A stretch of DNA of 52,592 bases from JAHCHG01 sp041745765 (lineage in GTDB: Bacteria > Acidobacteriota > Blastocatellia > Pyrinomonadales > Pyrinomonadaceae), in assembly GCA_041745765.1 (NCBI GenBank), contig JBGTIH010000077.1:1-52592 (forward strand). Direction: 5' to 3'. Below the pieces are notes generated by a model. The model made no database searches. It was given only the letters and a program-made list of their open reading frames with translations, and was not told the DNA's origin. Numbering within the stretch: position 1 is the stretch's first letter; the number at the start of each line of letters is the position of its first letter. A program made the translations under genes and the position numbers. This document shows, piece after piece, positions 26,609-34,938 of this stretch.

Positions 26609-27232
26609 TCAAAAATCTCTGACCGGCAGAATAACTTCTCTTATTAATCGAATCTCGAATTTTTCTTTTGTTTCAATTTTGACATCTTTGCCTTTTCTCA
26701 AATAAGCGATTCCCGTTCCCGCGCCTGCGCCGATTCCCGCGCCGATCAATACTCCGTTGTCAACCTTTGAAACCGCACCGAATAATCCACCGAGTGCCGT
26801 GCTGCCGACAATTGTCAAAGCCGTCGTCGCCTGCGAAGTTGCGGCAACCAGTTCTTCAACCAAAACTCCTCTGATTTCGCGCTTCTCGCCGTCGGCGAAC
26901 TTCAATGTTTCAAATGAAACCTGCAAACTGCCGTTTTTATTACCGATGGCGGCGCGTTTTACTTTCAAAACTTTTCCTTCGATTACCGCGCCGATTGGAA
27001 TCACGACCGTTCCGCGAACACTGACAGGTTCGATAATCGTTGCCGTAAATGTGTCTTTTACGCTCGACACCTTAGAATTTATGCCGTTATCCATCTCAAC
27101 GCGAAAAATCGTTCCTGACGGCAATTCGTAAATACTCGAATTGTTTTCGGTTTGTGCCTGAATGGAATTTGAAAATGCAAAGAGCAAATAAAAAATCGCA
27201 AAGATTTTGGTCGTCAGTTGACAGAAGTTCAT
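26609..27232 (-). CDS. Exported protein with TrbI/VirB10-like C-terminal fold
   Basis: The 207-residue protein has a signal peptide (about 1-27, ending SIQAQ). The mature part starts YELPSGTIFRVEMDNGINSK and continues with VIPIGAVIEGKVLKVKRA, then a Gly/Ala-rich hydrophobic segment (about 140-180). This resembles the beta-barrel start of TrbI/VirB10 proteins and acidobacterial unknowns carrying that label. There is no conjugation gene nearby, so a type IV secretion role is unlikely; a structural envelope protein is more plausible. The tandem hairpin array follows its 3' end. Confidence 0.65.
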   Translation of the reverse strand: MNFCQLTTKIFAIFYLLFAFSNSIQAQTENNSSIYELPSGTIFRVEMDNGINSKVSSVKDTFTATIIEPVSVRGTVVIPIGAVIEGKVLKVKRAAIGNKNGSLQVSFETLKFADGEKREIRGVLVEELVAATSQATTALTIVGSTALGGLFGAVSKVDNGVLIGAGIGAGAGTGIAYLRKGKDVKIETKEKFEIRLIREVILPVRDF

Positions 27233-27436
27233 ATCTTACCTCCATCTTCGCGAATTTCTTATCAAACAAAGTATCCGCGAAGTGTTATTGCAATGGTTGT
27301 GCCACTTAATTGTTATTATCTGAAAACACTCAAACAAAAGGGTTTCAGGCATTTTACACGCAGACACTCGTAATTGTCTAACTTTTTTCGTAACAAAATG
27401 GTTTAGCCTTTGCACGATATAGGATAAGGTTTTGTA

Positions 27437-27521
27437 AAGTGAAAAGGTTTAAATGTGGAAAAGTGAAAAAGTTTAATTTCTTGGAGAAAAAACTTTTTCA
27501 CTTCTTATACATTTTCACTTC
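27437..27521. repeat. Inverted repeat AAGTGAAAAAGTTT
   Basis: AAGTGAAAAAGTTT (27461-27474) is exactly complementary to 27490-27503, with an outer partial pair AAAGTGAAAA (27437-27446) and TTTTCACTTCTTT (27512 onward). It lies 20-60 bases beyond the 3' end of the leftward gene at 27524, so it may act as its terminator. The two related outer/inner motifs suggest a small duplicated palindrome. Confidence 0.65.
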
Positions 27522-27523
27522 TT

Positions 27524-28123
27524 TTACTTTAAGATAGGATGTCCGCCGCCTTGGCTGTGATCGGCGGTTTTGTGAAAACGATTGCGATCATTGTGATATA
27601 AAATAAGATGCTCGCCTTCAAATCTGACGACATCGGAAACTCTCGGAAAATCATTTTCGTGTTCGGCAATTATAAAAGCTAACGGATTATACGCCAGAAC
27701 CATTCCGGCTGCGTAAATATAACCGCCCTGATCATAGACGCTTCCCGCGTATTGTCTGGCATCTACGGCAATATCAGGCGAATAATTTCTGCTGCTATCC
27801 AGCGTGCGGTCGGCTTTGCCAATAAAAATCGTGTAATCCGTATAATTCAAACGCTTTCTATAACCGTTTTTTCGCGCCACCGCGAAAAGATCGGATAGAC
27901 CTTTGTCAATTGCTGTCAGCATTCTGTAATTTGTTTTATTTGCCGAATAAACATTCGCGCCCTTTGGCGTTTTGGTTGAAAAAGTAAAATTGTCTTTCGT
28001 GATTTTTTCAGCTTCTTTAATCAAAATCTGATCAACTCTGCTTTGCGATTCAACCATCTGGAAAGGGAGAATTCCAAACGCGAAAACTAAACCGATATGG
28101 ATTAAAACCCTGATCTTATTCAT
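27524..28123 (-). CDS. Exported protein of unknown function
   Basis: The 199-residue protein has a signal peptide (about 1-27, ending VESQS) and a soluble mature domain with no membrane segments. Distinct features are TDYTIFIGKADRTLDSSRNYSPDIAVDA in the middle, and near the C-terminus FEGEHLILYHND with the end HSQGGGHPILK. The His/Gly-rich tail could bind metal. I do not recognise the family. It is transcribed leftward, downstream of the tRNA-Leu but separated from it by a terminator. Confidence 0.6.
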   Translation of the reverse strand: MNKIRVLIHIGLVFAFGILPFQMVESQSRVDQILIKEAEKITKDNFTFSTKTPKGANVYSANKTNYRMLTAIDKGLSDLFAVARKNGYRKRLNYTDYTIFIGKADRTLDSSRNYSPDIAVDARQYAGSVYDQGGYIYAAGMVLAYNPLAFIIAEHENDFPRVSDVVRFEGEHLILYHNDRNRFHKTADHSQGGGHPILK

Positions 28124-28211
28124 AATTTATTTCACTTCCGAAGATAATTCCGTAAATAAGCTGTGCAATCACCGTGCCGCTAGAATTTATTAAGTGTAAA
28201 TTTAAAGAAAG

Positions 28212-28241
28212 AAAAGAGCCTTGATTGCACAAGACTCTTTT
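28212..28241 (-). terminator. Terminator of tRNA-Leu transcript
   Basis: On the minus strand, AAAAGAGTCTTG pairs with CAAGGCTCTTTT (one G-T pair) around a 6-base loop, 20 bases after the tRNA CCA end. Confidence 0.8.
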
Positions 28242-28260
28242 AACTAAACAGATTCTAAAA

Positions 28261-28347
28261 TGGTGCTTGGGGCGGGAATCGAACCCGCACACTCCGAAGA
28301 ATACAGGATTTTAAGTCCTGTGCGTCTACCTATTCCGCCACCCAAGC
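28261..28347 (-). tRNA. tRNA-Leu, anticodon TAA
   Basis: Read on the minus strand, the gene starts GCTTGGGTGGCGG at 28347 and ends CCAAGCACCA at 28261, with the CCA encoded. The anticodon loop reads CTTAAAA, anticodon TAA, decoding UUA. There is a long variable arm, as expected for leucine, and the T loop GTTCGATTC. At 87 bases the length fits a class II tRNA. Confidence 0.96.
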
Positions 28348-28360
28348 AGCACAGAAAAAA

Positions 28361-28389
28361 AGATTAACACGAGTGAGTTTGAAGTTCAA
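28361..28389 (-). promoter_or_regulatory. Sigma-70-type promoter for tRNA-Leu
   Basis: On the minus strand, TTGAAC (28389-28384) is followed after exactly 17 bases by TAATCT (28366-28361), placing transcription start just ahead of the tRNA 5' end at 28347. Confidence 0.7.
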
Positions 28390-28501
28390 AGGCGAGTATA
28401 AAATTATTTTCATTTTGAGGCTAACATAATAAATAAAATGACAAAACATTAAATAATTGTCATACTATTTGTGAAAAATATAAGAGATTTCGAGGGAAAA
28501 A

Positions 28502-28987
28502 ATGGAACAACTTGCCGGAATTTTATGGTTTATTTTGGGTGTTGCTTTGATTGTTGCTGAAGTATTTACCTTTGGTTTTGTGCTGTTTTGGTTTGGTATC
28601 GGTGCGGTTGCGGCAGCAATTGCCGCGTGGATAGGTTTTGGCTTCGGGTTGCAGTTTTTGGTTTTTGCAGTTGTTTCAGTTGCTTTAACAGCGATGTCGC
28701 GGACTATTTTTGCTAATTTTTATTCTCACGGCGATAGCGACTTTGAAAAAACCGGAATTGACAGTTTGCCGGGACAGATCGGAACGGTTACAGCCCCCAG
28801 CAAAGGATCTTTAAATAAAGGTGAGGTAAAGGCTTACGGAACTACCTGGACAGCTTTTCCGATAGATACTTCCAGACCGTTAATCGAAGGTGAGAAAGTA
28901 AAAATCGAGCGCGTCGAAGGTTCTTCGATTTATGTCAGTACTGTTTCAGATAAAAAAGAATTACCCGATTGGCGTGAAGATTATTAA
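28502..28987 (+). CDS. NfeD-like membrane protein
   Basis: The 161-residue protein has an N-terminal block of membrane segments (about 5-75, GILWFILGVALIVAEVFTFGFVLFWFGIGA), a short basic loop, and a C-terminal OB-fold-like domain from about 95 to the end. That domain contains GQIGTVTAP, GEVKAYGTTWTAFP and GEKVKIERVEGSSIYV. This is the short NfeD (DUF107) architecture, usually paired with a stomatin/SPFH protein and thought to affect membrane quality control. No SPFH gene is adjacent here. Confidence 0.9.
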   Translation: MEQLAGILWFILGVALIVAEVFTFGFVLFWFGIGAVAAAIAAWIGFGFGLQFLVFAVVSVALTAMSRTIFANFYSHGDSDFEKTGIDSLPGQIGTVTAPSKGSLNKGEVKAYGTTWTAFPIDTSRPLIEGEKVKIERVEGSSIYVSTVSDKKELPDWREDY

Positions 28988-28993
28988 TGATGC

Positions 28994-29116
28994 GAATCAA
29001 AGGTTGAAATCAGATATTGAAAAACAACAGGTTACGGACTGAATAAGAGCAAAGCCGAAAGTTTGATTCACGTAATTCTTTTATTTAGTTTATCGTTAAT
29101 TTTCAACCCTTGATTC
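28994..29116. repeat. Imperfect inverted repeat GAATCAAAGGTTGAAA
   Basis: GAATCAAAGGTTGAAA (28994-29009) pairs with TTTCAACCCTTGATTC (29101-29116) with one mismatch, enclosing 91 bases that also contain another TTGATTCAC copy near 29072. It begins just after the NfeD stop and may terminate that gene or be a small repeat element. Confidence 0.55.
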
Positions 29117-29247
29117 ACAATTAATGATTTTACTATACAAATAAAAACGACATTCACAACATAAATGAATCGGATACAAAAAATATTTAAGTCAATTTTG
29201 CCCGGTTCTTGTGCGAAATCAATGGAAACAGAATGCGTCAATGAAAT

Positions 29248-29397
29248 ATGTTTTGTGAAAACTGCAATTTTGAGAAATCCATCCGGGATTTTGGCGGAAT
29301 CCGCTGGAAAGCAAAAGGGAATCCGAGCAAGAAATTGAAATGCCAAAATTGCGGACACTATTCTTGGTATTCAATTTATAGAAATACAGAAATTTGA
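29248..29397 (+). CDS. Small zinc-ribbon ORF (49 residues)
   Basis: The ORF begins ATG at 29248, just after an in-frame TGA, and encodes MFCENCNFEKS at the start and LKCQNCGHYSWYS near the end. These are two CxxC pairs spaced about 26 residues, as in a zinc ribbon. The pattern resembles N-terminal ribbons of transposases of the IS1/IS1595 type, so it could be an isolated fragment, or a real small DNA/RNA-binding protein. There is no good ribosome binding site. The rest of the 431-bp gap holds only the inverted repeat at 28994. Confidence 0.45.
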   Translation: MFCENCNFEKSIRDFGGIRWKAKGNPSKKLKCQNCGHYSWYSIYRNTEI

Positions 29398-29418
29398 CAA
29401 TTAAAACTTCAAAAAAAA

Positions 29419-30354
29419 TTATAAAATCTCAGATGTATCCTGATCGGCAGTATCGTGGATATTTCCTAAATCCAACAATTCAAGTTTTATTTCATCGTCA
29501 TTTTGTTCGGGCAATTCATCGCCGCTGATTCTTGCCAGAATTAAGGTTATATTATCTTTTCCGCCGCGTTCGTTGGCGGCTTTGACCATTTCAGCAACGG
29601 CAACTCCCAGTTGATTGATATTTTCAAGAATGATTTTTTGCATATCATTACCGTTTATTTCATTGGATAAACCGTCGCTGCAGAGCAGTAAAATATCATT
29701 TTGCTGGGGAATTAAACGCGCCGCAACCGGATAAATTTCCGGTTGCGCTCCGAGTGCCTGCAAAATCACATTTTTGAGCGAATGAGTTTCGGCTTCTTCG
29801 GGCAGAATTTGCTGGGCATCAATTAATTGCTGCACGAGCGATTGGTCTTTCGTAACCTGATAAATTTGTTCGTTGCGAATTAGATAGACGCGGCTGTCGC
29901 CGACTTGAACTAAATCTACTTCCTGAGGTGTAATGCCGACCGCCGTAAAAGTTGCACCCATTCCGCTGTATTGCGGATCGGTGCGCCCTTGCTGGTGAAT
30001 CAAATGATTTGCCTGAACGGTCGCATCATAAAGTTTGGCGACGAGCGAATCGTTATAATGTTCGGGCGAAATCGTTTCGTCCGGGTCTTCATCGAGAAAT
30101 TTCCGGCTGACCGATTCAACCGCCATTTTGCTGGCAACTTCACCGGCTAAAGCACCGCCCATTCCATCGGAAACGGCTAAAATTACTCCGTTCGGATCAA
30201 TCTTAAAGGTTTGCGATTCGATGACAAATTCGCCCGGTTCTTGCGTACTTACCCATGTTTTGGAATCCGCGATACTGAGCATTAAAAAATTATCTTCATT
30301 GCCCTGCCGAACGCGTCCTACGTGCGATGTAGCGTGTGTTTCAACAATTAACAT
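29419..30354 (-). CDS. PP2C-type Ser/Thr protein phosphatase
   Basis: From the ATG at 30354 the protein has 311 residues; a TTG 36 bases upstream is a weaker start. PPM/PP2C motifs are all present: RVRQGNEDNF (14-23, metal-binding Asp), VSDGMGGALAGEVAS, SGMGATFTAVG, QVGDSRVYLIR, LLLCSDGLSNEI and DNITLILARI. It is a soluble Mn/Mg-dependent phosphatase, likely opposing Hanks-type kinases such as the one at 42547. The C-terminal tail is acidic (about 275-311). There is no strong Shine-Dalgarno sequence. Confidence 0.93.
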   Translation of the reverse strand: MLIVETHATSHVGRVRQGNEDNFLMLSIADSKTWVSTQEPGEFVIESQTFKIDPNGVILAVSDGMGGALAGEVASKMAVESVSRKFLDEDPDETISPEHYNDSLVAKLYDATVQANHLIHQQGRTDPQYSGMGATFTAVGITPQEVDLVQVGDSRVYLIRNEQIYQVTKDQSLVQQLIDAQQILPEEAETHSLKNVILQALGAQPEIYPVAARLIPQQNDILLLCSDGLSNEINGNDMQKIILENINQLGVAVAEMVKAANERGGKDNITLILARISGDELPEQNDDEIKLELLDLGNIHDTADQDTSEIL

Positions 30355-30447
30355 AATTAAATTGAGTCTGAAGTCTGTTAAATCCCGCAATAACTAAAAA
30401 AACTTTAGTCTTTAACAGATTGGGAAGACTCTGGATTACCCTTTTGA

Positions 30448-31581
30448 TTAACTAAGTGCTTGATCTAAATCTAAAATAATATCTTCTACGTCTTCAATTC
30501 CGACCGAAACGCGCACTAAGCCATCTGTAATTCCTAGTTTTTCGCGTTTTTCAAGCGGAACTGATGCGTGTGTCATAGTTGCCGGATGCGAAATCAAACT
30601 TTCTACACCGCCTAAACTCTCTGCTAAAGTGCAAAGTTTGACGCTCTCTAACACTTTTTTTGCATTATCGAATGAACCCGTTTCAAATGCAACCATTCCT
30701 CCGAAACCTTTTTGCTGTTTTTTTGCCAATTCGTGCTGCGGATGCGAAACCAAGCCCGGATAATAAACTTTTTGCACCTTCGGATGTTCGGCTAAAAATG
30801 TGGCAACCTGTCTGCCGTTTTTATCGTGTGCGTCCATTCTGACTGCCAAAGTTTTCGTGCCGCGCAGAACTAAAAACGAATCAAACGGCGAAAGAATCGC
30901 ACCGACGCTATTTTGAATAAACCCGATCCATTCCGCATCTTTTTCGTTATTAAGAGCAACAAAACCGCCGATCGAATCCGAATGACCGTTTAAATATTTC
31001 GTCGTCGAATGCACGACGATATCAACGCCGAAATCAATCGGACGTTGCAGATATGGTGACATAAAAGTATTGTCGCAGACGACATTTGCGCCGTGTTGAT
31101 GCGCCAAATCCGAAACCGCCTGCAAATCCGTAACGCTCATTACGGGATTGGTCGGCGTTTCGACAAAAACCATTTTTGTATTCGCTTTAAATGCCGCTTC
31201 CACCTTTGAAATATCGGTCGTATCAACTAAATCAAACTCAATACCGTAATTTTTCAGAACTTTGTCAAACAGTCGAAAAGTTCCGCCGTAAGTGTTATCA
31301 CCCAAAATAACGTGATCGCCTGACTTTACGAGCTTTAAGACGGCATCGGTCGCCGACATTCCCGAAGCGAACGCATAACCGAACTTCGCACCTTCGAGCG
31401 CGGCGATATTTTTCTCCAGAGCCGAGCGCGTCGGATTCTGAGTCCGCGCATATTCAAACCCTTTGTGCTGTCCGAGCGCGTCCTGAGCATACGTCGAAGT
31501 CTGGTAAATCGGCACGGAAACCGCACCTGTCGCGCTGTCGGGTTCGTTTCCCGCGTGTATTGCAATTGTCGAAAAGCCCAT
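30448..31581 (-). CDS. metB: Cystathionine gamma-synthase-like PLP enzyme
   Basis: The 377-residue protein is in the Cys/Met metabolism PLP family. It shows IHAGNEPDSATGAVSVPIYQTSTY near 8-31, a PLP-lysine segment STTKYLNGHSDSIGG, and a C-terminal GLVRVSVGIEDVEDI. These enzymes condense O-acyl-homoserine with cysteine or cleave cystathionine. The N-terminal pattern and length fit MetB, but MetC or gamma-lyase activity cannot be excluded. No SAM or T-box riboswitch is seen upstream. Single leftward gene. Confidence 0.85.
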   Translation of the reverse strand: MGFSTIAIHAGNEPDSATGAVSVPIYQTSTYAQDALGQHKGFEYARTQNPTRSALEKNIAALEGAKFGYAFASGMSATDAVLKLVKSGDHVILGDNTYGGTFRLFDKVLKNYGIEFDLVDTTDISKVEAAFKANTKMVFVETPTNPVMSVTDLQAVSDLAHQHGANVVCDNTFMSPYLQRPIDFGVDIVVHSTTKYLNGHSDSIGGFVALNNEKDAEWIGFIQNSVGAILSPFDSFLVLRGTKTLAVRMDAHDKNGRQVATFLAEHPKVQKVYYPGLVSHPQHELAKKQQKGFGGMVAFETGSFDNAKKVLESVKLCTLAESLGGVESLISHPATMTHASVPLEKREKLGITDGLVRVSVGIEDVEDIILDLDQALS

Positions 31582-31855
31582 AGAAATGCGAAGTCAATCC
31601 TGTTTAATAAAAGTCTTTCAATTTTAACTTATTTTGAGGTTAAATGGCTAATAAAAGACTTGTTTAATGCGGAATTATGGTAACTTGCTGAAAAAAAAAA
31701 TGCAAATATCGAATACTGATTGAATAGTAAAAACTTATGATAAAGTCTCGTTTTGGCAGGGTTTTAACGAAATTGAGAAAGTTTCAGTTAAATCGGATGA
31801 AAGAAGCGTCAAATTCACAGATTATTGCGTCAAAAAAAAATGAGTTTCAATAAAG

Positions 31856-32446
31856 TCAAATTTGCCGGTTTTTTTCAAAACTCGTGATTTTTTCTTCGTG
31901 CTGAAGCGTCAGACTGATGTCGTCCAAACCGTGCATCAAACAAAAACGGCGAAAATCATCAATACAAAAATCAAGTTCAAAACCTTTTGAATCCGTGATT
32001 TTGCAGTTTTCAAGATCAACGGTTAATTGATAATTTTCGTTTTCCTCGCCGCGTTTTACTATTTCGGCAACTATTTCTTCATCCAAAATTATGGGCAGAA
32101 TGCCGACCTTGAAACAATTATTATAAAAAATATCCGCAAAAGCCGAAGCGATAACGACGCGGAAACCGAAATCTTCCAAAGCCCACGGCGCGTGTTCGCG
32201 TGAACTGCCGCAGCCGAAGTTTTTTCCGGCAAGCAAAATAGAAGCGTTTTTATATTTCGGCTGATTTAAAATAAAATCAGTTTTTTCTACGCCGTTTTTG
32301 TCAAAACGCCAGTCGTAAAACAGAAACTGCCCGAAACCCGTCCGCTCGATGCTTTTCAAAAATTGCTTCGGAAGAATTTGATCCGTATCAATATTCGCCT
32401 GATAAAGCGGCACGACTTTTCCCGTATGTGTTGTAAATTTGTTCAT
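31856..32446 (-). CDS. leuD: 3-isopropylmalate dehydratase small subunit
   Basis: The 196-residue protein matches LeuD: FTTHTGKVVPLYQANIDTDQILPKQF at the start, then the conserved FGCGSSREHAPWAL loop near 77-90, and FYNNCFKVGILPI. With LeuC it isomerises 2- to 3-isopropylmalate in leucine synthesis. It starts 2 bases after the stop of the 77-residue gene at 32449 and is the last gene of the leuC-X-Y-leuD operon. Confidence 0.95.
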   Translation of the reverse strand: MNKFTTHTGKVVPLYQANIDTDQILPKQFLKSIERTGFGQFLFYDWRFDKNGVEKTDFILNQPKYKNASILLAGKNFGCGSSREHAPWALEDFGFRVVIASAFADIFYNNCFKVGILPIILDEEIVAEIVKRGEENENYQLTVDLENCKITDSKGFELDFCIDDFRRFCLMHGLDDISLTLQHEEKITSFEKNRQI

Positions 32447-32448
32447 CT

Positions 32449-32682
32449 TTAGACCAGAGCCGTTTCAAAGTATTTGGTTAAATTTTCTCTGGCTTGCTGA
32501 TTGAGTTGGACAATCTGAAAATAAACTGCCGGATAAAGATAATCTTCGCCGCTCTCGTCCACAATTCGCAAATAATCTTCGGGGTCATTTTCGAGCGGTT
32601 CGATGATTGGATACAGTTTATTCAGCTCAAAATCGCTTTCTTCATCTTGTGCCACGCATAGTGCAAAACTGATAATTTTCAT
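32449..32682 (-). CDS. Small acidic protein Y inside leuC-leuD operon
   Basis: The 77-residue protein is acidic. It starts MKIISFALCVAQDEESD and contains DYLRIVDESGEDYLYPAVYF at about 36-55. This last pattern (R-x-IDESGEDYLYP) recalls a common family of small uncharacterised proteins in cyanobacteria and other environmental bacteria. It lies 6 bases after gene X and 2 bases before leuD, so translation is coupled. There is no evidence of a leucine-pathway function; the position suggests an inserted two-gene module. Confidence 0.75.
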   Translation of the reverse strand: MKIISFALCVAQDEESDFELNKLYPIIEPLENDPEDYLRIVDESGEDYLYPAVYFQIVQLNQQARENLTKYFETALV

Positions 32683-32688
32683 AAATTC

Positions 32689-32928
32689 TTAATCCAAAAG
32701 ACGCTTAATTTTAGTTTTTCGTTTTCCGATTCCGTGGCATTCATAACAGTGAAGTTCGGCAAATCGCATATCGCGGCTTAAAAGTTAGACGGTTGCTTCT
32801 CCTTTTAATTTGCGCCAATTTTTGCCACCGAATTTTTGACGAAGCAATTCAAGTTCTTTAATCGAATACCGTCTGGCAAAGCGTTCGATGTTTCCAATCG
32901 GTGAAACGATTCTACGGAATTTTATCAT
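32689..32928 (-). pseudogene. Small gene X between leuC and Y, interrupted by in-frame TAA
   Basis: Read from ATG at 32928, the frame gives 47 residues (MIKFRRIVSPIGNIERFARR at the start, KFGGKNWRKLKGEATV before the stop), then TAA at 32787-32785. It then continues in the same frame for 31 codons, ending FAELHCYECHGIGK...KIKRLLD, before a TAA at 32689. From memory, this matches one uninterrupted small-protein family with the C-terminal pattern AEIHWYEAHGIG. A downstream ATG at 32769 could allow restart. The gene begins 3 bases after leuC and is tightly coupled. A sequencing error or a true nonsense mutation are both possible. Confidence 0.65.
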
Positions 32929-32931
32929 ATT

Positions 32932-34338
32932 TTAATCCCGAAACTTCCAATTTCTGACATCAACAAAGTGTCCGGCAATTGCCGCCGCCGCCGCCATCGG
33001 AGGTGAAACGAGATGCGTTCTGCCGCCGCGACCTTGCCGACCTTCGAAATTTCTGTTACTGGTTGACGCGCAGCGTTCGCCCGATTGTAAAATATCTTCG
33101 TTCATCGCCAGACACATCGAACAGCCAGCGTCGCGCCATTCAAAACCTGCGTCAACAAAAATCTGCGCCAAACCTTCTTGTTCGGCTTGTTTTTTGATCT
33201 GCATCGAACCGGGAACGATCATCGCGCTCACCTTTTTATTGATTTTATAACCTTTGATAACTTTCGCGGCTTCGCGCAAATCTTCGATCCGCGAATTTGT
33301 GCAACTTCCGATAAATGCGCGGTTAATTTTGATTTCTTCGATTTTTTGAGCGGGCTGTAAATCCATATATTCAAACGCCCGTTCAAAAGATTTTCGTTCG
33401 TTTTCATCTTTCGCATCCGCCAAATATGGAACATTTTCCGAAACTTTGACGCTCATTCCGGGCGAAGTTCCCCAGGTTACAAACGGCGCAATTTCTGCCG
33501 CATTTATTTCGATGATCTTATCGAATTTTGCATCATTGTCAGTTTTCAAAGTCTGCCAAAATTCGACGGCTTTTCTCCATTTTTCATTTTTCGGCGCAAA
33601 AGGTTTTTCGTGCAAATACTCAAAAGTTTTTTCGTCCGGCGCAATCAAACCGGCACGCGCTCCGGCTTCGATGGACATATTGCAAACCGTCATTCTGCCT
33701 TCCATCGAAAGATTATCGATTGCGCTTCCGGCGTATTCAATCACAAATCCGGTTGCGCCGTCCGTGCCGATTTCGTTAATGATTGCGAGAATTACGTCTT
33801 TCGCCGTCACGCCGAAGTTCAATTCGCCTTCGACACGCACGAGCATATTTTTCGATTTTCTCTGCGGCAGAGTTTGCGTGGCGAGAACGTGTTCGACCTC
33901 CGAAGTTCCGATACCGAAGGCGAGCGCACCGAATGCGCCGTGCGTCGAAGTATGCGAATCGCCGCAAACAATCGTTTGTCCGGGCTGCGTAAAACCTTGT
34001 TCAGGCGCGAAAACGTGAATAATTCCTTGTTCGAGTCTGTCCAGATCGAAAAGTCTGATACCGAATTCCGCGCAGTTTTTCCGCATCGCTTCGACCTGTT
34101 TTTCAACGATTTTATCTGTAAAAGGAAGATTTCGGTTTATTGTGGGAATGGCGTGATCGAGCGTTCCGACAGTTAAATCCGGTCGGCGGACTTGGCGTTT
34201 TGCCAGCCGCAATCCGTCAAAAGCCTGAGGCGTGGTAACTTCGTGAATCAAGTGCAAATCAATATAGATTAAAGCCGGTTTTCCCGCTTCTTCGTGAACG
34301 ATATGCGATTCCCAAATTTTGTCGTAGAGCGTTTTCAT
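32932..34338 (-). CDS. leuC: 3-isopropylmalate dehydratase large subunit
   Basis: From the ATG at 34338 the protein has 468 residues, starting MKTLYDKIWESHIV; an extension to 34419 adds only a hydrophobic, AT-rich leader and is rejected. LeuC features are the GDSHTSTHGAFGALAFGIGTSE substrate loop and the cluster cysteines in FIGSCTNSRIEDL and in GCSMCLAMNED, which hold a 4Fe-4S cluster. With LeuD it forms isopropylmalate isomerase. It heads a four-gene leftward operon. The 600-bp region upstream is hairpin-rich and faces a divergent LysR gene. Confidence 0.95.
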   Translation of the reverse strand: MKTLYDKIWESHIVHEEAGKPALIYIDLHLIHEVTTPQAFDGLRLAKRQVRRPDLTVGTLDHAIPTINRNLPFTDKIVEKQVEAMRKNCAEFGIRLFDLDRLEQGIIHVFAPEQGFTQPGQTIVCGDSHTSTHGAFGALAFGIGTSEVEHVLATQTLPQRKSKNMLVRVEGELNFGVTAKDVILAIINEIGTDGATGFVIEYAGSAIDNLSMEGRMTVCNMSIEAGARAGLIAPDEKTFEYLHEKPFAPKNEKWRKAVEFWQTLKTDNDAKFDKIIEINAAEIAPFVTWGTSPGMSVKVSENVPYLADAKDENERKSFERAFEYMDLQPAQKIEEIKINRAFIGSCTNSRIEDLREAAKVIKGYKINKKVSAMIVPGSMQIKKQAEQEGLAQIFVDAGFEWRDAGCSMCLAMNEDILQSGERCASTSNRNFEGRQGRGGRTHLVSPPMAAAAAIAGHFVDVRNWKFRD

Positions 34339-34938
34339 CTTCAAAATTATAAAACAAAATTTGTTAAAGAGAGATACGATAAGGAGAAAAAAAACTAATG
34401 CAGAAAAAAAATCTATCAAGTTAAATTTACTGTTCCAGTACGCTAGTAAAAGCTATGCGCTTTTAGCGCAAGAATTTATTAAGTTTTCTTTTCTTAATCA
34501 GAAAAGAGTAATAAAGCGAATTTTATTCGCGTTCCGATTCCAAAACCTCTGCACTTGCAGTGCAGAGTGGTTTAGTTTGTTAGACTAACTTAGAAAGTTG
34601 AAACTCAAGAAAATTAGACGCAGATGAACGCGGATAAACGCAGATTTATTTTGATTTTTAACTGTTTTAAATGATTTATCCGCGGCTGATTTTTAATCTG
34701 ACACGTGTAGAGTTAGGCAGATGAGCAAAAGTAATTGAATATTCCTGCTAAATAATGCTAAAAAATCGCACATTTCTTCATTCAGAAAGATTTTGAAGAA
34801 AATCAAAATCCATTTTATACTGATTTGTTATAGTAGAAGTATATCTAATGAGTTAGTAAGAAAAATAACAAAATTTAATAAGTATGAAATTGGCAGAATT
34901 GTATTGACTGCATTTTAAATATAGCTTTACATAAACAA
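34339..34938. promoter_or_regulatory. Hairpin-rich divergent region between leuC and LysR gene
   Basis: Five short perfect hairpins stand in a row: 34428-34440 (TACTG/CAGTA), 34456-34470 (TGCGCT/AGCGCA), 34478-34498 (ATTAAG/CTTAAT), 34516-34530 (GCGAAT/ATTCGC) and 34547-34567 (CTCTGCAC/GTGCAGAG). A competing stem CTTTTCT/AGAAAAG (34488-34506) excludes the third. On the + strand an AAGGAG (34381) and a tiny ORF of 8 codons (34398-34424) precede them. A dispersed repeat follows (34617-34710). I searched for a T-box and did not find its conserved bulge. It may be the leuC leader, or a separate element. Confidence 0.5.
34617..34710. repeat. Degenerate dispersed repeat (GCAGATGAACGCGGATAAACG type)
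   Basis: GACGCAGATGAACGCGGATA begins at 34617 and continues AACGCAGATT. GCGGATAAA (34630-34638) pairs with TTTATCCGC (34675-34683). This is the well-known type of short repeat with GCGTTCATCTGCGT seen in many unrelated environmental genomes (recollection). The right arm is eroded. Confidence 0.65.

Noticed and set aside
32785..32787. Stop-codon readthrough or recoding in gene X
   Set aside because: TAA is the normal stop in this window, and no recoding element is seen next to it; mutation or sequencing error is simpler.
33446..34018. 190-codon ORF opposite leuC
   Set aside because: A shadow of leuC codon use; leuC is intact with all cluster cysteines.
34339..34938. T-box leucine riboswitch upstream of leuC
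   Set aside because: The conserved T-box bulge and specifier-loop arrangement could not be found; only simple hairpins are visible.
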